64,000 nt of DNA from Scytonema sp035967975 (GTDB lineage Bacteria; Cyanobacteriota; Cyanobacteriia; Cyanobacteriales; Nostocaceae), in contig JAWQFQ010000013.1 of NCBI GenBank assembly GCA_035967975.1, forward strand, positions 20,849 through 84,848, given 5' to 3'. Both the position numbers and the translations under genes were made by a program. Shown here piece by piece: positions 43,320 through 52,362 of this stretch (its first letter is position 1; every line of letters begins with the position of its first letter). Below the pieces are notes generated by a model that did not search any database, was not told where the DNA came from, and saw only the letters and a program-made list of their open reading frames with translations.

Positions 43320-44242
43320 CACTATATTTCTTATCTTGAAAGAAAAAGGTAGACTGCATAATTTTTAATACTACACCCCAATATCCAATGAAAACAATCA
43401 AGTTTTATTCTTTTGTTTATATTTAATAATTGCCAAAATATGCTTCTAGGAAACAAAATCAAAGTGAATTTAAGTTATTTTTTTTGTAAAACCTTTGTTA
43501 AACTCTCAAAATTGATATTTCAAATGACAACAAATCGACTGAACTTATGATATAGTTTACTCTTCTCTTTCTACACTAAAATCTTGCACCATTCTCAATA
43601 CTTGTCGGTTCAGGTTTATTCGCGTTACCAAAAACCCGGTTTTTATTCCGGCTTATCCGAACCGTATTGGGACAATATTTCTTGTGGTACGGGCATCTTG
43701 CCCGTCAGGATCGGGGGGAGCGAGGACGCCTAGGGTGTTGATTTGGAGGTAATTTCCCCGTTTGTGGTTTATGCAACTTTTGTGTTCGTGCCAACGCAAA
43801 GTCTACATAGCATAGGTTTTTGCCCAAAGAGCTACCACGTATTGAGCATGAATTTTTACCCTCTACAAAGGCTCAAAGTACACAGCCTGGAGGACGCCCA
43901 CTCCACAAGGATGATTAATTTATTTCTTAGAAGTCTCTAAAAAAAAAGAAACCCAGTATCGCAGGAGTTACCGGGTTTCTAATTTTCGCTGATTCGAGCA
44001 GTATTGAACCGTATGAGGGCGCACTAACGTCTGAGACAGACGTACCACAAGAGAAATTTGAAGACTTTTTTTTATTTGGAAATCTCTAATCTTTGAATCA
44101 ATACGGTTCTGCTCGGAAAATCTACAACGACAGCAATCATTGTAAAGACTATTTATAGCTAGTCTCTACATCTGTGAAACATTTAAGATGTAATTTTTTT
44201 TAATGACTATAGGTCAAAAGTTAAGAGTTTTGAATTTCAAAG
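43320..44242. other. 923-bp spacer between MCP and CheA genes
   Basis: I see no gene; the 65-codon frame at 43743 has no family likeness. Repeats include 'aaaacccggtttttatt' at about 43630, a 'gtacgggcatcttgcccgtc' element at about 43687, an AGAAACCCAG...CCGGGTTTCT palindrome (43947-43980), and 'gagacagacgtaccacaag' at about 44032. An A+T-rich stretch at 43360-43560 probably contains the MCP promoter. Confidence 0.55.
43947..43980. repeat. AGAAACCCAG palindrome, variant copy
   Basis: The arms agaaacccagtat and taccgggtttct flank a diverged centre (cgcaggagt). It belongs to the dispersed AGAAACCCGG family. Confidence 0.7.
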
Positions 44243-47200
44243 TTAGCCTTTCGTGGCTCCTGCTAGAGGGAAGATCATTTCATCAAGGGTTTTAAGTAAT
44301 TCTTGTTCGTTATAAGGTTTAGAGAAGTAAGCCCGTGCTCCCAACTGTATTGCAAGTTGGCGATGCTTATCGCTACTGCGAGAGGTGAGCATAGCGACTG
44401 GTATATCTTTAAAGTCAGTGTTGGATTTAACACGACCTAAAAATCCATAACCATCAACGCGAGGCATTTCGATGTCGCAAATGACAGCATTAACCTTCAA
44501 ACCATTTTGAAGTTTGTCCAAAGCATCTTGACCATCTTTGGCTTGTTCGACTTGATATCCTCCTTTTTCAAGAGTCAAAGCTAAAAAGCGCCGGACGTTG
44601 ATTGAGTCATCGACAATCAAAATCGTACCTTTGTAATTTTCTGGAAGTGCTAGCTGTTTTTCCTCAGATGGTGTGAGGAAAACAGTCTTTAATCTTGCTG
44701 ATTGTAGTTGATTGGTTTTTGGTACCCGCTGATTAGTCGCAATCCAGTAGAGCAATTCGTTTGCATTCACAAGTGGCACTACGCGACCATCACCTAGAAT
44801 CGTACAGTTACTGAAGCCATCGGGCAAAGGTATATTTCCTTCAACTCGACGGATAGCAACTTCTTGTTCGCCCCAGCAACGATCAACTTGTACTGCTACT
44901 GGTTGATTTCCTTGGTTGACAATCAGGACACTAGCGGCATTAATTGCAGGGGGAGTTTCCAAGGTAGGATTGTCGTAACGGGGACAATTAAACTCTAGAT
45001 GGCGACCAAGCCGGATTAAGGATAGCATAGTTCCCTGCCAATTCAGGACTTCGCTGGTAGCCATTGGGAAAACCTGCTCTTCCTGCAATAAGAAGATTTC
45101 CGACACCACATCAGTGGGAAATGCTAAGAGCATCCGATTGCTTTCTACCAACAGAACTCGTGCTACCGAGAGTGTAAATGGTACTGACAGTGTGAAGGTT
45201 GTTCCATAACCCAATTTTGTATCAACTTTGACATCACCTCTAACGAGTTTGAGATTGCTGCGAACAACATCCATTCCAACACCACGCCCGGATAGGGTGG
45301 TCACTTGGTCAGAGGTGCTAAAACCGGGCTCAAAAATGAGCGATAGCAATTCTTCGTCTGTGGCTTGCGCTAACAGGGTCGGTTCTAATCCCATTGCGAT
45401 CGCACGGGCGCGTATTTTATCTAATGAAATACCACGTCCATCATCTCTAATAGTAATAACTGTGCGGTTACCTTGGTGAGTAGCTTTGATTTCAATTAAG
45501 CCTTGTTCGGGTTTCCCACAGGCTTGGCGTGTGACTGGGTCTTCAATTCCGTGGTCAAAGGCGTTCCGCACCAAGTGCATGAGAGGCTCATTCAATGCGT
45601 CTAATATATTACGTTCAATTAACGTACCAGAACCTTCTATTTTTAGCTGTACATTTTTGCCATACTCGACGCACAAGTCGCGTAAAGCTCTGGGAAAACG
45701 GTCTACAACATCAGATAGAGGACGCATCCTGACTTGTGTCAGCTTTCTCTGCAACTGTTTGGATGTTTTGGTAAGTTTGCGAGCAAATTGGTCTGTATCG
45801 TCAATGCTGAGTTGAATATCAGTTGTCACCTCTTGCACTTGAACAATCGTTTCCATCACTTCTTGGGATAGCAGGTTTAATTCGTTATATCTATCCATTT
45901 CTAACGAATCAAACTTTCCTTCCATGTCTTGTATCTGGTTATTCTCCTCAGGTGTGGCGATATTTTCCTCACGATCCCCAGATTCTAACGCCAACATTGG
46001 AACACCAGAAGACACCACGGATTGAGTCGCTATTTTATCGTATGTTGTACGGAGTTGCTGATTTTCACGCTCTAAAATTTGCACTCGTTGGTTCAGATGA
46101 CGAATGAGTTTGCGTAACCTTTCGAGTTGCAAATTCATTCCGTTACGTTGAATAATTAACTCACCAAACAAATCATTAATTTGTTCGAGTTGCTTGCTGG
46201 GAACTCGGACTGTATTTTCCTGAGTTTCAGCCTTCGTGCTACTAACAGTTTGCTCAGCTTTGCGCTCGACAAATTTATAATTTGGTGTGGGTATTTGTCT
46301 AGGAATAACTGTATCTGTTTCTGAGCTTTCAACAGCCGCTTTGCTCTCTTCAGCAAAAGCTGCTTCTAAAGCTTCAAAATCAGCTGCAATAAGTTCGCGA
46401 TCCAGCCAAGTTTCTTCATCTTCAGACTGCAATTCCCCTGTTTCGACAACTTCTGTTTCTAGCTCTGGCGTTATGACTGCTTCGGCTAGCATTTCCGTTG
46501 GAACAAAGGTTGCGGCTTCGACGACCAAATCTTCTAGGTGAATTTCTGTTGGTAAGTTATCTAGTTGATTTGTTAGCACTAAAGCTTGCGATCGCCGCCA
46601 TGCGTCCAAAGAAGCACGAGCCACTGTTTCTACTTGTGTGACTTCAGCTGAATCTATGTGGTTTGTGATGGATTGGCAAAGTTGGGTAAAAGCTGAAAGT
46701 TGGAGCATTTCGCCCAAGCCCCCCAATTCAGCAGCCATAATCGCAACTTCTTCTTTTAAGCAAGGTTGTGTACTATCTGCCAGAACTGACTCTAAACGCT
46801 GCAAACACCCTTCCACTTCTGTTTCAAATAGCAACGGTATGATGTCTTGTCCATCTTCTGGAGACAGCATTGTTGTGGCGTCTTCGGGAGTAGGGTCGCC
46901 CAAACGCTGGTGCAATTCGTCAAAAATTGGGTAACAGAAGGTGCTCAACCATTCTTCTTCTATCTCGCCGCCAACTGAAAGCAATTCTACTATCTGACGC
47001 AACCAGTCTATTGCTGATAGCAGTAAAGTTTGTAACTCCGTGTCAATTTCTAGGGAACTTTTGCGGGTTTTTAATACCTTAAAGGAATCTTCTAGACGGT
47101 GGGCTAAATCGCTCAGAGAGCGAAATCCCATCATCCCCGCCCCACCTTTTATAGAATGAGCAGCTCTTAGTGCGGCATTAATTTTTTCTAGAGAAATGCG

Positions 47201-47305
47201 ATTGCTAGCATTTAGTTCCAACAATACCCCTTCCAAGGTATTGAGATAATCTTTCGCTTCCTCCAGAAATTGCATCTGGATTTCTAATTCTTTGTCGTGT
47301 GACAT
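44243..47305 (-). CDS. CheA-type hybrid histidine kinase (PixL/HmpE-like)
   Basis: The protein has 1020 residues. An N-terminal Hpt domain carries the phospho-His in 'AALRAAHSIKGGAGMMGF' (H50). A second Hpt-like region and an acidic linker follow at about 150-350. The dimerisation region precedes the HATPase with 'MHLVRNAFDHGIEDP', 'IRDDGRGIS' and GRGVGMDVV. A CheW-like domain (about 715-870) and a C-terminal receiver ('ILIVDDSINVRR', phospho-Asp in 'VICDIEMPRVDGYG') complete it. This Hpt-HATPase-CheW-REC layout is that of PilL/PixL/HmpE kinases controlling type IV pilus motility. It follows the MCP gene by 97 bp, with heptamer repeats in the gap, and ends the core taxis operon. Confidence 0.93.
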   Translation of the reverse strand: MSHDKELEIQMQFLEEAKDYLNTLEGVLLELNASNRISLEKINAALRAAHSIKGGAGMMGFRSLSDLAHRLEDSFKVLKTRKSSLEIDTELQTLLLSAIDWLRQIVELLSVGGEIEEEWLSTFCYPIFDELHQRLGDPTPEDATTMLSPEDGQDIIPLLFETEVEGCLQRLESVLADSTQPCLKEEVAIMAAELGGLGEMLQLSAFTQLCQSITNHIDSAEVTQVETVARASLDAWRRSQALVLTNQLDNLPTEIHLEDLVVEAATFVPTEMLAEAVITPELETEVVETGELQSEDEETWLDRELIAADFEALEAAFAEESKAAVESSETDTVIPRQIPTPNYKFVERKAEQTVSSTKAETQENTVRVPSKQLEQINDLFGELIIQRNGMNLQLERLRKLIRHLNQRVQILERENQQLRTTYDKIATQSVVSSGVPMLALESGDREENIATPEENNQIQDMEGKFDSLEMDRYNELNLLSQEVMETIVQVQEVTTDIQLSIDDTDQFARKLTKTSKQLQRKLTQVRMRPLSDVVDRFPRALRDLCVEYGKNVQLKIEGSGTLIERNILDALNEPLMHLVRNAFDHGIEDPVTRQACGKPEQGLIEIKATHQGNRTVITIRDDGRGISLDKIRARAIAMGLEPTLLAQATDEELLSLIFEPGFSTSDQVTTLSGRGVGMDVVRSNLKLVRGDVKVDTKLGYGTTFTLSVPFTLSVARVLLVESNRMLLAFPTDVVSEIFLLQEEQVFPMATSEVLNWQGTMLSLIRLGRHLEFNCPRYDNPTLETPPAINAASVLIVNQGNQPVAVQVDRCWGEQEVAIRRVEGNIPLPDGFSNCTILGDGRVVPLVNANELLYWIATNQRVPKTNQLQSARLKTVFLTPSEEKQLALPENYKGTILIVDDSINVRRFLALTLEKGGYQVEQAKDGQDALDKLQNGLKVNAVICDIEMPRVDGYGFLGRVKSNTDFKDIPVAMLTSRSSDKHRQLAIQLGARAYFSKPYNEQELLKTLDEMIFPLAGATKG

Positions 47306-47402
47306 ATTTGCTGCTAATGGCTAATGGCTAATAGTTAATGGCTAATGACTAATCGCTAATGGCAGAAGATACGATTAGCTTTTGGGCAATTAGCAATTAA
47401 CG

Positions 47403-49577
47403 TTAACTCACCTTAAAGGTACCAACAGTGTCTTGCAACTGTTGGGATATCTCCACAGTTTCTTGTAAAGATTGAACAACTTGATTTGAAGAAGCACTGG
47501 TACGTTGAGAGGAAGCCGCAATGTCTTTCATCAACTGACTGACGTTATAGGATGTTTCTACCTGAGAGGCTGTTGCTTGGGAAATTGATTGCACTAACAA
47601 GTCTATTTGTCGCGAGATGTCTAATATCTCCGACAGATTTTGTTTAGCATCTTCCACAATCTTCGTACTTTCCACAACCTGAGTAGTTCCGAGTTCCATC
47701 GCCTGAACGACTTCCGTGGTTTCACGTTGGATTCTTTCAACAATTTGTTCAATTTCTTCTGTCGCCGACGCACTTCGGGCGGCGAGTTCCCCTACCTCCT
47801 CCGCTACGACTGCAAAACCTTGTCCTTCTTCTCCCGCACGGGCTGCTTCAATACCAGCGTTGATAGCTAACAAGTTGGTTTGCATGGAAATCTGATTGAT
47901 CAAAGCCACCACACGGGAGATTTGTTGGGTTGATTCTCCCAATCGCTTGACTTTTTTGGCGGTTTCACCCACAGTTTCCCGCAAATGCAAGATGTTTTGC
48001 ACAGTCATATCCATTGCTATCCCGCTTTTTTTAGCAGTGTGAGCCGCCGTGTTGGCGACTGTAGCTGCTTGTTGAGCACTGGCGGCGACCGCTTGAATCG
48101 AATGTGTCATGTTATCGACAGCATCAAGGGTGCGATTGATTTCTGAAGCTTGAGCCAGTGCTTCGTTGGCGAGTTGGCGGATGGCTTGTTCGTTATCGCC
48201 AATGGCTTCATTGACCTGGTTAGCAGCTTGTTTGACTTGAGTGACAATGTCGCGCAAGCTTTCAACAATAGAGTTGAAGAAATCAGCGACGGTACCAATT
48301 TCCCCCGCCGTCACCTCAGCGCGTACTGTCAAGTCTCCACCTGCTGCACCTTCTACTTCACTCAGCAGTTCTAAAAGCTGCATTTGCAATGCTTCTTTTT
48401 GGTGGCGTTCGTCTTCAGAAGAGCGTTCTGCGATCGCTCTTGCTTTTTCGACTTCTTCTAAAAGTTGTGCTTGTTCTAAAGCATAGCCTACTTGAATGGC
48501 TAGCTGTTTAAACAAATCAATTTCAGACTGTTGCCAAACGCGGGGACTGTCGCAATGATGGGCAATCATTAAGGCTACCAATTCCCCATTGGTAATCACT
48601 GGTGCAATTAGATTTGCCTTGACTGCAAATTTTTCCAACATCTTAACGTAACAATCGGCATTGCTAAGATTGAGGTCTTGATAGATGTTAGATATTGCCC
48701 GCACTCGACCATCTTTATAGGTTTGGACATGACGTTCTCTGAAGCAAGGATCGTCGATTTGTACACCTAACATTCTTGGTAACCCAGCTGTTACCGATTC
48801 AGCAATAACGTCCCCATCTAAAGTTTCTGGATTAAAGTGGTATATGACTACTCTGTCCGTTTTCATAGCCTGACGAACTTCCCGGACTGCTGTTTTGTAA
48901 ATATCTTCAATTTCCAGGCTTCTACGAGTTTTCAGGGTAATTTCAGCCAGAACTGTAGCTCTCTCAGCGTCTTGCTCCTGTTTTTTTACTAAGCCTTGTA
49001 ACTGCGCCGCCATTTGGTTAATATTGGCACTCAAGACACCAAACTCATCTTCTGAATAAACATCCAGACGGGTGCTGAGTTCGCCTTTCCCCAATTTTGT
49101 TACTGCTGCTGTCGCCTTCAGGAGTGGTTCTGTGGCGCGTTTGGCTAAAATCACTGCGATCGCAGTCACCGCCACTGCAGATAATACTGTTCCGAGTACT
49201 ATAGTCAATGCCAATCGTTCTAAAATAAAACGATTAACTTTATCTGCCAACACAGTAGTTTCAGCTTGTTGTGCTTGAGAAATTTTCTGAGAAGTCGTTA
49301 CACTGGCTACTTGATAAGATACCGTACCTACTATCGTACCTACTATTAATACTGGCATAGTTCCAAGAGCAACTGCAAGTACTATAGCTTTTGTACGTAA
49401 ATTCAGCCGTTTAAAAATTGCTGTACCACTCAAGCTAGAATGAGGAGCAGAGCCAATTTTCGATTCTTGATACAGTTGTAATACATTATCAATTTTTTCA
49501 GGAGAATGGGATGTACCATTCTTGCTTTGAGTTTGATCATCATCGATACTTTTAGGAGTATTTGTTTTATTAAACAT
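47403..49577 (-). CDS. GAF-containing methyl-accepting chemotaxis protein (PixJ/HmpD-like)
   Basis: I used ATG at 49577, preceded by CAGGAGA; a GTG at 49613 is less likely. The protein has about 724 residues. Two membrane helices lie at about 60-85 and 120-145 with a very short outside loop between them. HAMP follows, then a GAF domain at about 225-395 and the MCP signalling domain. The GAF retains DPCF (the DXCF motif) and a Cys in 'SNADCYVKMLEKFAVKANL' at the site where cyanobacteriochromes attach bilin, with Tyr instead of the usual His after it. It may be a phototaxis photoreceptor or a Cys-bearing relative. CheW, CheY and CheA genes flank it in one operon. Confidence 0.92.
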   Translation of the reverse strand: MFNKTNTPKSIDDDQTQSKNGTSHSPEKIDNVLQLYQESKIGSAPHSSLSGTAIFKRLNLRTKAIVLAVALGTMPVLIVGTIVGTVSYQVASVTTSQKISQAQQAETTVLADKVNRFILERLALTIVLGTVLSAVAVTAIAVILAKRATEPLLKATAAVTKLGKGELSTRLDVYSEDEFGVLSANINQMAAQLQGLVKKQEQDAERATVLAEITLKTRRSLEIEDIYKTAVREVRQAMKTDRVVIYHFNPETLDGDVIAESVTAGLPRMLGVQIDDPCFRERHVQTYKDGRVRAISNIYQDLNLSNADCYVKMLEKFAVKANLIAPVITNGELVALMIAHHCDSPRVWQQSEIDLFKQLAIQVGYALEQAQLLEEVEKARAIAERSSEDERHQKEALQMQLLELLSEVEGAAGGDLTVRAEVTAGEIGTVADFFNSIVESLRDIVTQVKQAANQVNEAIGDNEQAIRQLANEALAQASEINRTLDAVDNMTHSIQAVAASAQQAATVANTAAHTAKKSGIAMDMTVQNILHLRETVGETAKKVKRLGESTQQISRVVALINQISMQTNLLAINAGIEAARAGEEGQGFAVVAEEVGELAARSASATEEIEQIVERIQRETTEVVQAMELGTTQVVESTKIVEDAKQNLSEILDISRQIDLLVQSISQATASQVETSYNVSQLMKDIAASSQRTSASSNQVVQSLQETVEISQQLQDTVGTFKVS

Positions 49578-49643
49578 ATTTGAAATTTCTCCTGAGGTGG
49601 TGAATACAAACACACTAAAAAACAGTTTTTTTAGTAATGCACC

Positions 49644-50141
49644 TTAATCGTTGCGGAGAATAGAAGATTGCACAATCGCTTGTGCATCTAACACCAGTAA
49701 CATTTCTTTTTCTTGAATTACACAGCCGCGCAAATAGGGTATTAAACTAGATGCCACTTGTCCCACAGGAGAGCGGATATCATCGGTCCAAAATCTGGTC
49801 GTACCTTGTATTTCTTGTACAACCAAACCTAAGACTATTGAATCTACCCGAACAATCATGACGTTATACTGGCGGAGTCTGCCCTCTTGATATTCAAGAT
49901 TAAACATTTTGGGCAAATTGACTGCCCAAATTATGCGACTTCGCCAATTCATTAATCCTAATATACAAGCAGGCATATTTGGCATTGATGTTATTGCCTC
50001 CACTGACACCACAACAACTTCTTGCGTTTGTTTAATTGGTAGAACAGCAGAGGTATGCCTGTTTAACTGAAACTTGAGATAACCATCTCCCAAGTTCTGT
50101 TGATGTGCTTTTGTAATTAGCGTTACTTTAGAAGTATCCAT
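49644..50141 (-). CDS. CheW-like coupling protein (PixI/HmpC-like)
   Basis: The protein has 165 residues and is a single CheW domain: 'AVLPIKQTQEVVVVSVEAIT', 'LGLMNWRSRIIWAVNLPKMF', 'NVMIVRVDSIVLGLVVQEI' and 'LIPYLRGCVIQEKEMLLVLD'. It should link the adjacent MCP to CheA. It lies 30 bp before the MCP gene and 6 bp after the CheY-like gene. Confidence 0.9.
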   Translation of the reverse strand: MDTSKVTLITKAHQQNLGDGYLKFQLNRHTSAVLPIKQTQEVVVVSVEAITSMPNMPACILGLMNWRSRIIWAVNLPKMFNLEYQEGRLRQYNVMIVRVDSIVLGLVVQEIQGTTRFWTDDIRSPVGQVASSLIPYLRGCVIQEKEMLLVLDAQAIVQSSILRND

Positions 50142-50147
50142 TATAAT

Positions 50148-50525
50148 TTAAGTAGCCACAGATTTGATAGCCCGCAAAAGCTGTTCGCGGGTGTACGGTT
50201 TAGTCACGTAGGCATCTGCACCTTGTCTCATTGCCCACAATCGGTCAATTTCTTGATTCTTAGAACTGCAAATCACGATCGGCACTTGCTGAGTTACCGG
50301 ATTTCTTTTCAAAGACCGACACAACTCAAAACCACTCATTCCAGGCATCACGACATCAGTCACTATAACATCTGGGTTTTCCGTCAGAGCTTTTTCCAAA
50401 GCTTCTTTTGCACCACTTGCTTTAATAACGTTATAACCACTCTCTTTTAGATAATGGCTTATGAGTTCCAATTCACTTGGAGAATCTTCGACCACTAGAA
50501 TTGTACCTAACAAAGTAATACTCAC
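50148..50525 (-). CDS. CheY-like response regulator (PixH/HmpB-like)
   Basis: The protein has 125 residues and is a stand-alone receiver with the acidic pair in 'LVVEDSPSE', phospho-Asp in 'VIVTDVVMPGMSGFELC' and Lys in 'YVTKPYTREQL'. It starts with GTG at 50525; GAGGAG lies 7-8 bases upstream. It is the second gene of the taxis operon. The expected role is to carry phosphoryl groups from CheA to the pilus machinery or act as a phosphate sink. Confidence 0.9.
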   Translation of the reverse strand: MSITLLGTILVVEDSPSELELISHYLKESGYNVIKASGAKEALEKALTENPDVIVTDVVMPGMSGFELCRSLKRNPVTQQVPIVICSSKNQEIDRLWAMRQGADAYVTKPYTREQLLRAIKSVAT

Positions 50526-50586
50526 CCCTAAATCTCCTCAAACAACTAAACGAAACTTACTTGAACAAACAAACCTATTTTCATTC

Positions 50587-51669
50587 TCAAATTCCAATAT
50601 GTTTAAACACCATTTTTAACAAATCCGATTGGGAAAAAGGCTTTGTCAAATAACCTGATGCTCTCACCATTTTCGCTTTGGCTCGGTCTATAAATCCTGT
50701 TCTCCCAGTCACCATAATAATCGGGATATTTTTGAATGCTGAATGTCTCCGCAACAAAGAACATAACTCATATCCATCCAAATTTGGCATTTCTACATCT
50801 AGTAATATGATGTCTGGTTTACTACGTAGAATTTGCATCAATGCTTTGACTGGATCATTAATCGTAACCACTGAAAATGTGCTTTCATCTAAATAGTTTT
50901 TGATAGAATTTAACATCGTTGGACTATCATCAATGCAAGCCACCGTATATGTACTTTTGCTAATCGATTGTTGAAAAACTTTGTTATCATTAAAGTTATG
51001 TTTCTCAAATTGAGTTGGTTTCGGAAATTCTTCCGATACTTTAACTTGTAATGATTGTTCCTGTTGCGGATTTTGAGATACTTGTGGCGATCGCAAAACC
51101 TGAGAATTGACTTCTGGGGTAACACTGGGTTGAGTGTGTTGCCTATTTCTTAACTGCTTCTGACAGTGTTCAACGAGTAATCGTAAGTCCAAACGACAGA
51201 ACTTCGGAAGTTCGTCCAAAGGAGATTGACTCTTAAATTCATAGTGCCCTTGTTTTAACGCCAGAAATGCTTCTAGCACCTCTTTCGCTATTTTGTCTAT
51301 TAAAACCGCAGCTTGAGGACGGGTAAGATATTCCTCCTCGACTAACCAGCAAATAGCTTGATAATCTGGTACAGGTATAGACTGATTCTCCTCCTTTGCT
51401 TCAAATATCAGTCTTACCTGCATGAGGATAGAATTGTTAAGAGTGGTTATTTGCTGACTCAAGTGAACTAAATGATTTTCAAGCCGCTCAAACATTTTAT
51501 CCGAAGAGGTATATATAAGCTTACCGTCCTCTAGATAGATTGACCAACGAATATTCTCTGTGAGTACTTGTAAATAACCTGTAGCACGCCGACTCGTGAG
51601 TTGTGCTAATAGAGATAGGGGGTGTAGTTTTTGGGCAAACTTGTAGCTACCTAAAGGAGTTGTGCTCAT
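50587..51669 (-). CDS. PatA/PixG-like response regulator (DUF4388/PATAN plus REC)
   Basis: The protein has 360 residues. The N-terminal DUF4388/PATAN region spans about 10-110 ('LLAQLTSRRATGYLQVLTE', 'IRWSIYLEDGKLIYTSS'). A linker and helical part continue to about 175, followed by a Gln-rich segment. The C-terminal receiver (about 235-355) has 'ACIDDSPTM', phospho-Asp in 'IILLDVEMPNLDGYEL' and Lys in 'YLTKPFSQSDL'. This order is that of PatA, PixG and HmpA. It is the first gene of the operon and precedes the CheY-like gene by 61 bp. In relatives it acts on polarity of pilus extension. Confidence 0.92.
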   Translation of the reverse strand: MSTTPLGSYKFAQKLHPLSLLAQLTSRRATGYLQVLTENIRWSIYLEDGKLIYTSSDKMFERLENHLVHLSQQITTLNNSILMQVRLIFEAKEENQSIPVPDYQAICWLVEEEYLTRPQAAVLIDKIAKEVLEAFLALKQGHYEFKSQSPLDELPKFCRLDLRLLVEHCQKQLRNRQHTQPSVTPEVNSQVLRSPQVSQNPQQEQSLQVKVSEEFPKPTQFEKHNFNDNKVFQQSISKSTYTVACIDDSPTMLNSIKNYLDESTFSVVTINDPVKALMQILRSKPDIILLDVEMPNLDGYELCSLLRRHSAFKNIPIIMVTGRTGFIDRAKAKMVRASGYLTKPFSQSDLLKMVFKHIGI

Positions 51670-52362
51670 TTTGCTTAATTATGGCTAAATTCAACAGGTG
51701 TGAGCTAATTAGTTGCAAAGCTTTCCCACAGTCCAAAACAGCAGATCGAAGTTTTTGTTACCAAAGATACAAAAATTCAACCCTTAGATTGTGAGAAACT
51801 TGGCAGCAGCACCCTTCTCTTAAGAGGAAAACAATCTCAGCAAATGGGTTAATTGCAGTAAAATTTACTAACTCCTACTGAGATTAGCAGACATTTCTAC
51901 ACGTCAAGTAAAAAAAATGTAAAGACTAGATAAAGTCACTTACCTTTAAGTCAACGTAGTGTGACGGTAACCGAGATAATACTGTTTGTATTTACAAGTT
52001 GTCACTTGCTGTTGTCAGTACTTGTCCTTAAGTATAATACGGTTTCCCAAGATGGGGAAAGTTCAAGGTAAAGATGGCTTAAAAATCAGTATTTCTACTT
52101 GCATAGCGTGTAACTTCTACATGAATAAACCCTCACCATAGAATAGTGCCACTGTCTGTTATATACTCTATCGGGCGTATTTGTCAGTAATCATCTAAAT
52201 TCAGTTAGTAAAAGTTGCAAAGTGGAAGTTTATACGAAATAAAAGTTAACACTGCTATCATCTATTAAAGTGGTTTTAGCTTTAAGCGTGTGTTTTCCTG
52301 TATCAAAAGTATAAATGATTAAGACTAAGTTAAAACAAGAAAGTGACAAATTTTGAATATCC
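51670..52362. other. 693-bp spacer upstream of the taxis operon
   Basis: No gene, RNA gene or strong palindrome is visible. It must contain the minus-strand promoter for the PatA-like operon. I see no unambiguous sigma70 -35/-10 pair by eye. It is less repeat-rich than other spacers in the window, which suggests functional upstream DNA. Confidence 0.45.

Noticed and set aside
43743..43940. 65-codon plus-strand open frame in the MCP-CheA spacer
   Set aside because: The peptide has no domain or signal pattern and lies between repeat elements.
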